In this document: positions 35,635-44,786 of the stretch, piece by piece
Numbering within the stretch: the stretch's first letter is position 1
How the letters are laid out: every line of letters begins with the position of its first letter
Source: Pedobacter sp. BS3
GTDB lineage: Bacteria; Bacteroidota; Bacteroidia; Sphingobacteriales; Sphingobacteriaceae
Length of the DNA: 64,000 nt
Direction: 5' to 3'
Assembly: GCF_008274585.1 (NCBI RefSeq)
Contig: NZ_VTRT01000003.1
Coordinates: 619,369 to 683,368 of the forward strand
The notes under the pieces: model-generated
Told to the model about the DNA's origin: nothing
Seen by the model: only the letters and a program-made list of their open reading frames with translations
Databases searched by the model: none
Made by a program: the position numbers and the translations under genes

Positions 35635-36165
35635 TTGTTAACAGCAACGGGCAGTATTGTATCTATAAACCGGAAAACATTTGAGGATGTTTACAACTGC
35701 TATTGGGAAAAAGTTTATGCTGTTTGTTACAATAACATCCGTGATGTTGAAGTTGCCAAAGAAATGGTACAAGACATCTTCAAATCCCTGTGGGAACGCC
35801 GTGAAGAATTAGCGCTGGAGAATGTGGCAAATTACCTCATCCGCTCTGCCAAGCTCAAAACGTTTGAATTTATCAGGAACAAAACCACCAGGCAAAGAAT
35901 TGATGAATTTAATTACCAGGGATGTGTAAATTCCAGCAATTGTACAGAAGAGCAGGTGCTGTTCAACGATTTAAAAGATAACGTTAATTTGCTGGTAGAT
36001 ACCCTGCCCTGCCAATGTAAACGCGTTTATAGAATGAGCCGGGAGGAAGGTTTAAGCAATAAAGAGATCGCTGAAAAATTGTTGATCTCTGAAAGGGCGG
36101 TAGAATACCACATTACAAAGGCTATGGGTATGCTGAAACAGAAACTGGCTGTTTTCAATAAATAA
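35635..36165 (+). CDS. ECF-type RNA polymerase sigma factor
   Basis: 176-residue sigma-70 family factor. Region 2 is at about 14-80 (FEDVYNCYWEKVYAVCYN, VQDIFKSLWERREEL). Region 4 is at about 115-170 (MSREEGLSNKEIAEKLLISERAVEYHITKAM landmark). There is no suitable ATG upstream of region 2, so the TTG at 35635 is the likely start; it lies 16 bp after a good -7 box. The next gene encodes a FecR-like membrane protein and a TonB receptor follows, the classic surface-signalling order. Confidence 0.87.
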   Translation: MLTATGSIVSINRKTFEDVYNCYWEKVYAVCYNNIRDVEVAKEMVQDIFKSLWERREELALENVANYLIRSAKLKTFEFIRNKTTRQRIDEFNYQGCVNSSNCTEEQVLFNDLKDNVNLLVDTLPCQCKRVYRMSREEGLSNKEIAEKLLISERAVEYHITKAMGMLKQKLAVFNK

Positions 36166-36232
36166 ATAATAAGCACTTACGGAAATTGGATACTCATGCT
36201 ACTACTCTTTAAAAGTATCGTAAATTAGCCTG

Positions 36233-36883
36233 ATGAAAGTAAACGCCGATCTGCTGAGAAAATATCATAACAACCAATGTACGCCATCAGAGCGTATAGC
36301 GGTTGAAGATTGGTTGCTGAACAGCGAGGTTGATGCGTTAGCATTTCATACCGAAAAAGATAAGGATGTAATAAAAGATGCCATTTGGAAAGATGTAGCT
36401 TCCGTTTTGCCTCCTAAAGCAATTTCAACTGAACAACTTTTAAAACCTGCTGCTTATTATGTGTGGAAAGGGGCTGTAGCGGCAACATTGTTTATTGCGC
36501 TTTTGGGCTCGGCAATATATTATTTCAACCGTAACAGTGAAAAACCTGCGGGCTTTATGGTGTTTCGCAATACATCCGCGTTAAAGGTAAACCACATTAA
36601 TTCCAGGTCATACAGCCTGACCATTGGCACCGAAACCTCGGCAGAAATTAACGAGCATAACGGTGTAATAGATTTAGCAGGTAGTATCCTGATTTCCCCA
36701 AAAAAAGATATCGAGCTAAAGTTTGATGACTCCAACAGCAAAGTGCACTTAAAAAAAGGACAAACTTATATTATTATTAACAGCAAATCGGGGAACCACA
36801 GCTTGATTGTGGTGAACGAAAAAAACCTGATCAACTTGTCTCCGGTTATCCAAAAAAAGCTTATCCAGGAATTTGACATCTAA
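36233..36883 (+). CDS. FecR-like anti-sigma/regulatory membrane protein
   Basis: 216 residues. The N-terminal cytosolic part, about 1-75 (LLRKYHNNQCTPSERIAVEDWL), is the form found in Bacteroidota FecR proteins. One span lies at about 79-98 (WKGAVAATLFIALLGSAIYYF), and a periplasmic beta domain follows (LAGSILISPKKDIELKF, KVHLKKGQTYIII). It is shorter than the usual 300+ residues and lacks the full FecR C-terminal domain. It probably restrains the sigma factor encoded 67 bp upstream. Confidence 0.7.
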   Translation: MKVNADLLRKYHNNQCTPSERIAVEDWLLNSEVDALAFHTEKDKDVIKDAIWKDVASVLPPKAISTEQLLKPAAYYVWKGAVAATLFIALLGSAIYYFNRNSEKPAGFMVFRNTSALKVNHINSRSYSLTIGTETSAEINEHNGVIDLAGSILISPKKDIELKFDDSNSKVHLKKGQTYIIINSKSGNHSLIVVNEKNLINLSPVIQKKLIQEFDI

Positions 36884-36902
36884 TTATCCCCGCTATTTTT
36901 CA

Positions 36903-38126
36903 ATGAAAAGAACCATTGCCTGGCAGTTAAGCACCGTTGTTTTTGTTTTATTGTTGGGTATCCTGCTTTTTGCGGCCTGCAAAAATCCATCTTCACGTGC
37001 GGATAAACCTCAAAAATACAGCCTTCATCTTATGGATATGGATGCGAGGGAATATATCGTAACTACAGATGATCTGGATAGCGGCCTGATCAAGCCCGAA
37101 GAGGTAACCGAAGCTTTGCCGGATACTATTTCCAGAAATATTATTGTAAAAAATGGCTATTACTATTCGTTACAGCGCAAGTCGGATATTTTAACCCGGT
37201 ACGCATTGAAAGACCGCAAGCTTTTCCCGATCGGCCATTTACAGCTGCATAATTTCAGCCTGGAAAATTTTTTGTGGTTCGGCCGGGACTCTCTGCTGCT
37301 GAGCGGTTTAAACTATTCATCAGACACGGCAAAATATTACCTCATTGATACTAAAAACATGCAGGTACTGGCTAATGGATTACTGGATATAGAAAAGCCA
37401 ACAGGAAAATTTGTTTCAACCTCTATCGGATTTGTAGAAAAAAGAAAGGATACGCTTTTTGTTGGCTATACGTTTCATCCGCCAATACAAGGGGCCAGCT
37501 ACACCTCCAGCGATACCATGTATGTTTCCCGGTTGGTTTATCCTGAAATGAAAAGCATCGGCCTCCAAAAAGAATGGCGCTCAACCTATCCGGGAGGTAT
37601 TAATAATGTACAGCATAATGAGTTTACGGATGAGCATGGCGATTTCTACTTCATGTCTTGCCCTGGTATTGCTATGGGCAACCGTCCCGACTTACCAACC
37701 GCTGTTTTCAGGATCAAGGCGAACAGCTCCATCGTTGACCCGGATTATTTTTTCAATCTTTCTTCATCAGTTATCCACAACCATGCCTATGGTTTATGGT
37801 ATATCGGGCACGGGAAGGCTATTGTTCGTTCAGAACGGAAGGATCTGTATAAAGGACTGTCCGACCATTGGAGCACCCCGCATTTTGAGTTTTACGTATT
37901 GGATATTATCCATCAGAAAGTAATTAAAAAACTGGATCTGCCTTTAGATAAAGGAACCCGCAAAGAGTGCATACTGGTAAAAGGCGATAACGTGTACATC
38001 GCGGTGAACTCCCCTACCGACGGGAACTACATCTGGAAGTATAATCTCAAAACAGAACAGCTTACCAGGGGCCTGCAATTGGGCGGCGTATCCGCTTTTA
38101 TTGTCCGTTTGGACCGGTTACAATAA
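36903..38126 (+). CDS. DUF4374-type lipoprotein
   Basis: 407 residues from the Met at 36903; a longer frame from 36873 overlaps the previous stop and adds a non-signal leader. Lipoprotein signal LLGILLFAACKNPS. The mature region looks like a repeated beta structure (FLWFGRDSLLLSGLNY, GIAMGNRPDLPTAVFRI, GHGKAIVRSERKDLY), ending KYNLKTEQLTRGLQLGGVSAFIVRLDRL in the style of the second DUF4374 protein at 40692. In Bacteroides a DUF4374-type lipoprotein (XusB) binds siderophore at the cell surface next to its receptor. Confidence 0.75.
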   Translation: MKRTIAWQLSTVVFVLLLGILLFAACKNPSSRADKPQKYSLHLMDMDAREYIVTTDDLDSGLIKPEEVTEALPDTISRNIIVKNGYYYSLQRKSDILTRYALKDRKLFPIGHLQLHNFSLENFLWFGRDSLLLSGLNYSSDTAKYYLIDTKNMQVLANGLLDIEKPTGKFVSTSIGFVEKRKDTLFVGYTFHPPIQGASYTSSDTMYVSRLVYPEMKSIGLQKEWRSTYPGGINNVQHNEFTDEHGDFYFMSCPGIAMGNRPDLPTAVFRIKANSSIVDPDYFFNLSSSVIHNHAYGLWYIGHGKAIVRSERKDLYKGLSDHWSTPHFEFYVLDIIHQKVIKKLDLPLDKGTRKECILVKGDNVYIAVNSPTDGNYIWKYNLKTEQLTRGLQLGGVSAFIVRLDRLQ

Positions 38127-38275
38127 ACTTGTTTAAACTTTTTATTTCCACATATCCGCTTCTATGTCCGTTGAGACAGGTTTACTATATTAATTTAGAC
38201 TTATTTTAAATTTTTCATTTCCGACCTTCGGAAAAAGGCGAGTTGTGCTACTATGCCTAAAAAAAGTACAACTTA

Positions 38276-40663
38276 ATGTTCCGGTTTACAACACTATTAT
38301 CTTTTATTTTTATCATCCTGGTAGTATCGGCTAACGCACAACAACATGCCCGCATTTCGGGCTTCGTAACAGACAGCATTGGCCCTGTTAGCGGCGCTTC
38401 AGTAATTATTAAGGGAACCAAAACAGGAACTACAACTGATAATAAGGGATATTTTGAGCTAAACAACGTCGCTACCGGCACGCATGTTATGGTAATATCC
38501 ATAGTAGGATACCAAACGCAAAACAGGCAGGTTACTATCAGGAATAACGAGAAGCAACACCTAAACATCGTACTTACCAATACATCTCAATTACTTAACA
38601 ATATTAACGTTACAGGGAAAACCACTACGCAAACTATAAAGGAATCGGCTTTTGCCGTAAACGCTATCGATACCTGGAAGTTTGCCAATACTACTGCCGA
38701 TCTGAACCAGATCCTTAACAAAAGCACGGGCGTACACATTCGCGAACAGGGAGGTTTGGGCTCTAACTTCAATTTCTCTATCAATGGGCTTTCGGGGAAA
38801 CAGGTTCGTTTCTTTTTAGACGGCATCCCTATGGATGATTTCGGCGGCGGTATGTCACTTAATAATATTCCGGTTAACCTTGCCGAACGCATCGAAGTAT
38901 ATAAAGGTGTGGTTCCTATAGAATTGGGCTCTGATGCGCTTGGCGGAGCGGTTAATGTTATTACCGACCAGCACACTAAAAAATTTCTTGATGCCAGCTT
39001 TAGCTACGGTTCGTTCAATACCAGCAGGGCTGCGCTATCTGGCAGGCTAACAGACGATAAAACCGGCCTTATTTTCAGTTTCAGTGGTTTCCATAACTAT
39101 TCAGACAATAATTATTTAATGCGTAATAATCCGAAAAACGATGCCGAGATCAAAGTAATTGAAAACAATGAATTTGTATATAAAGACGTACGCCGTTTTC
39201 ACGATGCTTACCGTTCTTCTATGGGGCAGGTCGAGGCCGGGCTCAACAACAGATCCTGGGCGGATAAGATCAGTCTTGGCTTTGTTTATTCTAATCTCTA
39301 TAAAGAACTGCAAACCGGGGCCAGCCAGAACAATGTTTATGGAGCGGCATATCAGAAAGGGAATTTTTACATGTCTTCGCTAAAGTATAAAAAGAATGAC
39401 TTTATACTTAAAGGGCTTTCCGCAAACATCGCGGCAAACTTGTCTATAGACCGTTCTGATGTTGTTGATACGTCTTCTTATGTTTATGGCTGGGGAGGGA
39501 TCATCCGATCTGAAACTATTGCCGGCGAATTGAGGGATGTTAAAACGCTTACCCACTGGAAAAATATTGCGGCAATTGTCAGAGCTAATTTTACCTATAA
39601 AATTAACGACAACCAGAATCTGAACCTGAGCTACACCTTCAACCGTTTGGCAAGGTCATCAAAAGAAGAGCTGCGCCGGGAAGAACAAAATCCTTTTTAC
39701 CGGCCTAATTACTTCACCAAAAACGTGGCGGGTCTGGCCTATCAGCACAATTCATTTAACAACAGGTTCACCAATACGCTTTTCGCAAAATACTTCGGGC
39801 TCAATATACTGGCAAGAGAAGTTGTTTTTGTTACCCAGCAAGACCCTTACCGGAGAAGGGATACCACCAGCCATAAAGGCTATTGGGGTTATGGGCTGGC
39901 ATCGAGATATAAGCTTACGGAAAATGCCGGAGTGAAATTTTCTGCTGAACATGCCTACCGGCTACAGGAACAGGAGGAGTTTTTTGGCGACGGCATCAGT
40001 GTAGCCGCTAACATAAAGCTGCAGCCGGAAGAAAGCGACAATATCAATTTGGGTGCGTATTACAGCCTGCCATTGGGCAAACATAAGTTTTCGGCAGAAG
40101 GCGGCGCTTTTTACAGAAATGTTAAAAACCTGATATTCTCCACGCCGGGAGGTAGATTTTCTACGTATTCCAATGTAGGGATAGCCCGTGTAACAGGGCT
40201 TGAGGGCGAGCTGGGTTACAGGTACAACAAGCTGCTTGACTTCACAGTGAATGCAAGCTACCAAAACGCCATCAATAACCGGAAAATAAATCCACTTACA
40301 GGAATGGAAGATCCTGTGTACGGAGATCGCATACCTAACCAGCCCTGGTTCTTCGGTAATGCCAGTTTGGGTTTAGGGCAAGACAACCTGATAGGAAAAA
40401 ATACCCGGTTGCAGCTGAACTACTCGGTAAACTACATACACTGGTTTTACATTTCATGGGAGAGCTTAGGCAGCCGCGAATCAAAGAACAAAATTCCTAC
40501 GCAACTCATACATAATGTCTCATTGTCCTATTCTTTAAAGAATGGCAGATACAATATCTCTATAGAATCTTTCAACATAACTAATGAGTTGGCCTATGAT
40601 AATTTCAGATTACAAAAACCAGGAAGGTCTGTATTCTTCAAACTAAGATATTTTATTAAATAA
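38276..40663 (+). CDS. TonB-dependent receptor, XusA-like
   Basis: 795-residue outer-membrane receptor. A signal peptide (VVSANAQQ) and a CarboxypepD_reg-like N-terminal domain (ISGFVTDSIGPVSGASVIIKG landmark, about 24-105) come first. The plug is at about 115-225 (NQILNKSTGVHIREQGGLGS, RIEVYKGVVPIELGSDALGGAVNV). A beta-barrel follows, closing with an aromatic C-terminal strand (SVFFKLRYFIK). It is not a SusC with partner SusD. Flanking DUF4374 and PepSY genes and the upstream ECF sigma point to iron-siderophore or heme import. Confidence 0.93.
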   Translation: MFRFTTLLSFIFIILVVSANAQQHARISGFVTDSIGPVSGASVIIKGTKTGTTTDNKGYFELNNVATGTHVMVISIVGYQTQNRQVTIRNNEKQHLNIVLTNTSQLLNNINVTGKTTTQTIKESAFAVNAIDTWKFANTTADLNQILNKSTGVHIREQGGLGSNFNFSINGLSGKQVRFFLDGIPMDDFGGGMSLNNIPVNLAERIEVYKGVVPIELGSDALGGAVNVITDQHTKKFLDASFSYGSFNTSRAALSGRLTDDKTGLIFSFSGFHNYSDNNYLMRNNPKNDAEIKVIENNEFVYKDVRRFHDAYRSSMGQVEAGLNNRSWADKISLGFVYSNLYKELQTGASQNNVYGAAYQKGNFYMSSLKYKKNDFILKGLSANIAANLSIDRSDVVDTSSYVYGWGGIIRSETIAGELRDVKTLTHWKNIAAIVRANFTYKINDNQNLNLSYTFNRLARSSKEELRREEQNPFYRPNYFTKNVAGLAYQHNSFNNRFTNTLFAKYFGLNILAREVVFVTQQDPYRRRDTTSHKGYWGYGLASRYKLTENAGVKFSAEHAYRLQEQEEFFGDGISVAANIKLQPEESDNINLGAYYSLPLGKHKFSAEGGAFYRNVKNLIFSTPGGRFSTYSNVGIARVTGLEGELGYRYNKLLDFTVNASYQNAINNRKINPLTGMEDPVYGDRIPNQPWFFGNASLGLGQDNLIGKNTRLQLNYSVNYIHWFYISWESLGSRESKNKIPTQLIHNVSLSYSLKNGRYNISIESFNITNELAYDNFRLQKPGRSVFFKLRYFIK

Positions 40664-40691
40664 ATTTTCAATTCAATAAAACCCCAATATC

Positions 40692-41894
40692 ATGTTCTTA
40701 AAAAACAAAACCCTGATCATTGCATTTGCCGCCGTTTTATTTGGCTTTACAGCATGTAAAAAAGATAAATCTGATCCAACAGATGAAGCTCCGACAGAAA
40801 AAACGTATGGTTTCCTGGTCACCACCGGCACACCTGCCACCACTTATGTGGTACAAACCGGTTCCCTAACCGAAGGAACACTAACTACTGTTAACAATGG
40901 TGTTGCCACAACACTGTCTGTATTTACTTCCAGAGATGGCTATTACTATGCAATAGATTACAATTCAACAAGCCTGGTTAAGTTTACCTCCAATAATAAA
41001 ACCAATACCATAGTTAAAGAAACCCCTTTTACACAAATACAAATGGCAGGCTGGTCTGGTTTCTTTGCCTGGAAAGACAGCAAAACACTGGTAATGCTTA
41101 ATCTCAATAACAACAGGTTTGAATATGCGGAGCTCAATGTAGAAAGCATGAGCATTACCAGAAGCGGCGAAATTAATATTCCGGCACCGGCTGTTACAGG
41201 AGATTCCTACTGGGGATGCAATGCCGTATTTGTAGGTAGTAAGCTCTATATCACTTATATGAAACTGGTAAAAGCCAATAATGACCTGCCAGATAAAGCT
41301 TATGTTGCCTCTATGGATTACCCTAATGTAACCAACGTTACTATAGACAGCGATGACCGGTTTAATTATCCAAGTCCTTATGGTTTATACACACAAAGTA
41401 ATTTGGTATACAATGGCTCGGCTTATTTCATCACTTCGCCTACTTTCTGGGCAGTTGGCAACATCGGCAGCCCTAATGGCATTTACAGGGTGTTAAACGG
41501 TAGCTCACAAATAGACGACAGCTATTTCTACGAGCTTACCGATCCGAATAAAGAAGAAACCATTGGTTTATATGATCTTGGCAATGGAAAAGCGATTGTT
41601 AAAATACTGGATAAAACCCTGATCACCTCTTACGACGATTACAGTGCTGTAAATGCTGCCAGCTACTATGCAGTGGATTTTATTAACAAAAGCAAAACAC
41701 GCATTAATATACCGGTCAGCAGAAATGGCGCATACCAATGGAACGTGCTGGTAGATGACGGTAAAGCTTACATTGCTACCAACGCAGGCGACGGTTATTA
41801 TGTATATGAATACAACCCTGCAACTTCAACCGTAACCAAAGGTTTGAAGCTGGAAGGTGTAGACAATGTTGCCAGGATATACAGAATTAAGTAA
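40692..41894 (+). CDS. DUF4374 lipoprotein, XusB-like
   Basis: 400 residues, lipoprotein signal LFGFTACKKDKSDP. The mature protein has repeated blades (SRDGYYYAIDYNSTSLVKF, WSGFFAWKDSKTLVMLNL, GLYDLGNGKAIVKIL) and the ending YEYNPATSTVTKGLKLEG, matching DUF4374. It starts 28 bp after the receptor stop. The order receptor, DUF4374, PepSY equals XusA-XusB-XusC of Bacteroides thetaiotaomicron, where the lipoprotein captures the siderophore. The same role here is inference. Confidence 0.87.
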   Translation: MFLKNKTLIIAFAAVLFGFTACKKDKSDPTDEAPTEKTYGFLVTTGTPATTYVVQTGSLTEGTLTTVNNGVATTLSVFTSRDGYYYAIDYNSTSLVKFTSNNKTNTIVKETPFTQIQMAGWSGFFAWKDSKTLVMLNLNNNRFEYAELNVESMSITRSGEINIPAPAVTGDSYWGCNAVFVGSKLYITYMKLVKANNDLPDKAYVASMDYPNVTNVTIDSDDRFNYPSPYGLYTQSNLVYNGSAYFITSPTFWAVGNIGSPNGIYRVLNGSSQIDDSYFYELTDPNKEETIGLYDLGNGKAIVKILDKTLITSYDDYSAVNAASYYAVDFINKSKTRINIPVSRNGAYQWNVLVDDGKAYIATNAGDGYYVYEYNPATSTVTKGLKLEGVDNVARIYRIK

Positions 41895-41911
41895 TATTAT
41901 GTATTAACAAT

Positions 41912-41943
41912 AAGGGGCTGTACCATTCGTCTACAGCCCCTTT
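41912..41943 (+). terminator. Terminator-like hairpin before PepSY gene
   Basis: AAGGGGCTGTA, loop, TACAGCCCCTTTT. A strong stem directly after the DUF4374 stop and 20 bp before the PepSY gene. It may attenuate rather than end transcription of the last gene. Confidence 0.75.
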
Positions 41944-41963
41944 ATAGTTTTAAAATTCCTGTT

Positions 41964-43112
41964 TTGTTCATACTTCTAAAAAAAATAAACGCCTGGCTCC
42001 ATCTTTGGTTAGGATTGTTTTCCGGAATTATCGTATTTATTCTGGGTATCACCGGTTGTATATTGGTTTTCGAGCAGGAGATCAGGAGCATCAGTGAGCC
42101 CTGGCTGCATGTAGCAAAGCCAGCCGATGACACTTACCTGCCGCCATCCGTACTTTATAAGAAAGTACAGAAGCATTTTCCCGGCAAAGAACTTTCTTCA
42201 ATGTGGTATCATGGAAAAGAAAGAACAGCACATTTCAACCTTGGTCATGATTCACTGGTTTATATCAACCCTTACACTGCCGAGATCGTCGCAGTTGTAC
42301 ATCACGAAGATTTTTTTCACTTTATAGAAGATGGGCATTTTCACCTGTGGCTTCCCGAAGCTATTGGAGAGCCAATTGTAGGTTGGGGAACATTTGTATT
42401 CTTTGTCCTTTTGATAACCGGACTTATTTTATGGTGGCCCAAACAATGGAATAAAAAATATATAAACAGCAGTTTTAAGATAAAATGGGGTGCAAAATTT
42501 AAGCGCCTGAATTATGACCTCCATAATGTACTTGGTTTTTATACCATTATCATCTCGCTGGTTTTTGCTTTAACAGGTTTGATCATGAGCTTTCCATGGT
42601 TCTCTAACGCTTTCTTTGTGGCTACCGGAGGCACCGTAAAAGAGCGTATCATATCTAAATCTGATACCACGGTTAACCCCTCGGTGGTACCCCTGTCGCA
42701 GGTGGATGCCGCCTGGAAAAAAGGGATCACAGAAATCGGGGAATATAACAAAGACGCCATCATTTTATCTTTCCCTAAAAAAGCGTCGGATGTAATTTCG
42801 CTGTGCGTAGATATGCACAACGGCACCTGGCGCTACGTAAATCTGGATCAACACACATTACAGCCGGTAGCATCTACCCAGAAAAAAATGAAAGAAGAAG
42901 ATCTTGCATCTTACTTAAGACGTTCTAACTATACTTTTCACGTTGGCGCTTTTGGTGGCTTGTTTACCAAAATCCTGTTTTTCTTCGCAAGTTTAGTTTG
43001 CGCCAGCTTACCCCTTACCGGTTTTTATATATGGTGGGGCAGAAGAAAAAAACCGAAAACAAGAAGCAAAAAGCTGAACCGGAAACTCGCTTTATCAAAC
43101 GCATATCTCTAA
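41964..43112 (+). CDS. PepSY-associated membrane protein, XusC-like
   Basis: 382 residues with four membrane spans: NAWLHLWLGLFSGIIVFILGITGCILVFEQEI region at the N-terminus (shown as landmark in parts), FVFFVLLITGLILWWP, TIIISLVFALTGLIMSF and a C-terminal LVCASLPLTGFYIWWGRRKK. PepSY domains lie between. Such proteins are inner-membrane partners in siderophore or heme uptake, possibly ferric reductases. No ATG precedes the first span, so TTG at 41964 is the likely start. It is separated from the preceding gene by a terminator-like hairpin. Confidence 0.88.
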   Translation: MFILLKKINAWLHLWLGLFSGIIVFILGITGCILVFEQEIRSISEPWLHVAKPADDTYLPPSVLYKKVQKHFPGKELSSMWYHGKERTAHFNLGHDSLVYINPYTAEIVAVVHHEDFFHFIEDGHFHLWLPEAIGEPIVGWGTFVFFVLLITGLILWWPKQWNKKYINSSFKIKWGAKFKRLNYDLHNVLGFYTIIISLVFALTGLIMSFPWFSNAFFVATGGTVKERIISKSDTTVNPSVVPLSQVDAAWKKGITEIGEYNKDAIILSFPKKASDVISLCVDMHNGTWRYVNLDQHTLQPVASTQKKMKEEDLASYLRRSNYTFHVGAFGGLFTKILFFFASLVCASLPLTGFYIWWGRRKKPKTRSKKLNRKLALSNAYL

Positions 43113-43172
43113 ATTGTGTTTTCTCCGCTTTCGTTTGCTTATAAGGTCTTAGTTGTTTGGTTGGTTAATATC

Positions 43173-43220
43173 AGCCGGAGGCTTAAAAGTTTCTGAACGA
43201 AGCCGGAGCTTCGCTCTATC
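43173..43220. repeat. REP-like element after PepSY gene
   Basis: The AGCCGGAGGCTTAAAAGT block plus palindrome GAACGAAGCCGGAGCTTCGCTC (43195-43216). It differs from the 35473 copy by single bases. Confidence 0.65.
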
Positions 43221-43345
43221 GGGGCTGTAACACCTTGCTATTTTAGTCTTTTGATTACCTGATCTTTAAGTGTTTCTGTACCATAAGTTTTTCCCAAAAC
43301 CGGGCTCTATTTTGATTCATTCTAAATGTTCCCGATGACCTTTTT

Positions 43346-43380
43346 TTGACATTTTTATAATTTCTCTTTCCATACTTTTG
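43346..43380 (+). promoter_or_regulatory. Promoter candidate of the OMP gene
   Basis: TACTTTTG at 43373-43380 matches the -7 consensus. TTG at 43346-43348 is 24 bases upstream, longer than the usual 19-21. The gene starts 60 bp downstream. Confidence 0.45.
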
Positions 43381-43439
43381 CGCCAATCTTAAAAAATGGG
43401 TTATTTTTTAAGAAATTATTAACACTAATTAAAATTTTC

Positions 43440-44120
43440 ATGAAGAGAGCATTTTTATTTTTAGGATTGGCAATCAGTGGATTAGCCGTACAAGCACAGG
43501 ATTTTAAACCAGCCAAAGGTGATATTACTACCGAGTTTGGTCTGACCGGAGGAATTAACAGCACTAACTTTACACTGAACGAAAGCGCAACAGGCGGACT
43601 TTTGCGTTTCCGTTACTTCCAAAGCGAAGGTTTAGCTTACCGCTTAGGTTTTAACGTTTCTTCTTCAAGTGATAAAACAAATGTATATGGCCCCAACGAT
43701 GAAAAAGGTACATTGACTCAAAGCCAGACTGTATTTGTAGTTAACTTAGGTGTTGAAAAGCACTTTGCAGGTACAGAGCGTCTTTCTCCTTATGCAGGCG
43801 GCGATATCTTAATTGGCGCTATGTCGCAAAAAGATAAGGCTGAAGATTATGCAGGAGGTGCTTATGCTGCTAATACCAATTCAGAAGTTAAAGGCCCCGG
43901 AACTTTCGGCTTTGGCCTTCGTGGTATTGTAGGTGCTGATTACTACATTGCTAAACATTTATTTTTAGGTGCAGAGGCAGGTTTCGGTTTCTTATATGCT
44001 AAAGAAGGTGAGACTAAAACTACTGCCAGTGGCACTACTACAACTGTTAAATCTGCCGGAAGCAACTTTGCTTTAAGCCCAAGCGTTATTACCGGTGTTC
44101 GTATCGGATTTGTTTTCTAA
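43440..44120 (+). CDS. Outer-membrane beta-barrel protein
   Basis: 226 residues. Signal peptide (LAISGLAVQAQ-DFKPA). The mature chain alternates as expected for an 8-stranded barrel (EFGLTGGINSTNFTL, GLLRFRYFQSEGLAYRLGF, ERLSPYAGGDILIGAM, GFGLRGIVGADYYI), ending VITGVRIGFVF with the terminal aromatic. It lies downstream of the iron region with its own promoter and a strong terminator. The function is unknown. Confidence 0.85.
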   Translation: MKRAFLFLGLAISGLAVQAQDFKPAKGDITTEFGLTGGINSTNFTLNESATGGLLRFRYFQSEGLAYRLGFNVSSSSDKTNVYGPNDEKGTLTQSQTVFVVNLGVEKHFAGTERLSPYAGGDILIGAMSQKDKAEDYAGGAYAANTNSEVKGPGTFGFGLRGIVGADYYIAKHLFLGAEAGFGFLYAKEGETKTTASGTTTTVKSAGSNFALSPSVITGVRIGFVF

Positions 44121-44144
44121 GACAGAGACATGATCAATCTTATA

Positions 44145-44180
44145 AAATCCCGAAACTGTTATACGGTTTCGGGATTTTTT
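44145..44180 (+). terminator. Rho-independent terminator
   Basis: AAATCCCGAAAC, loop TGTTATACG, GTTTCGGGATTTTTT. A perfect stem with a T run, 25 bp after the OMP stop. It also faces the end of the AraC gene on the other strand. Confidence 0.9.
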
Positions 44181-44202
44181 GTATTCATGTTTTACAATCA
44201 TT

Positions 44203-44763
44203 TTATGAAAAAGCCGTGGCTGTATTTTTAACATCCTTAGGCAAATAACCAAATTTCTTCTTAAAGGCTACAGAAAAGTGATTGGGATTTTTATACCCAA
44301 TCTGACGGGCTATTTCGGCAATTTTAACATAATTGTCCTCTTTTAATAATCCCATAGCTTTATTCATACGCTCATCAGCCAGGTAACCATAAATCGTATT
44401 ACCAAAAACTTCCTTAAAGCTATGCTGTAATTTTGTACGATTCATACCCGCAAGACTGGCCAAATCCTGTATAGAATGCGGGTTACTTAGATTTTGCAGC
44501 AACAATTCTTTAACATAATGAATACGCTCAATATCATCCTTCTTCAAAACGGTTGAGTTACCGCTTTTCTTAAAGGTCATTTGTTCTACCTGAAGCGACA
44601 GTAACTCTAATAACTTCCCTTCAATAAATATTTTCTTTAACGACCCTACAAAATGGCAATGATACATTTCCATCAATATACTGCGAATCCTGGCAGTAAC
44701 CGGAAAGCTTTTGCCACCCAGCATCACCGGACGCTCTTTCCCGATCTGTACCACCCAATACAC
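44203..44763 (-). CDS. AraC-family regulator, N-terminally truncated
   Basis: 186 residues containing only the C-terminal half of an AraC protein of the PchR-like group. A linker helix (FIEGKLLELLSLQVEQM) is followed by two helix-turn-helices (SIQDLASLAGMNRTKLQHSFKEVFG, EIARQIGYKNPNHFSVAFKKKFG landmarks). Full-length relatives have about 320 residues, so roughly 140 N-terminal residues are missing. The only start is a GTG at 44763 and the frame stays open into the next gene. The break coincides with the truncated 5' end of the divergent PepSY gene. Confidence 0.75.
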   Translation of the reverse strand: MYWVVQIGKERPVMLGGKSFPVTARIRSILMEMYHCHFVGSLKKIFIEGKLLELLSLQVEQMTFKKSGNSTVLKKDDIERIHYVKELLLQNLSNPHSIQDLASLAGMNRTKLQHSFKEVFGNTIYGYLADERMNKAMGLLKEDNYVKIAEIARQIGYKNPNHFSVAFKKKFGYLPKDVKNTATAFS

Positions 44764-44786
44764 CGAAAGCCAGCCTGGACAGCCTG

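Larger units (their letters stand above)
43113..43439. other. Intergenic region with REP-like element and promoter
   Basis: About 325 bases without a gene. It includes the REP-like element 43173-43220 and a promoter candidate near 43346-43380. Confidence 0.6.
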
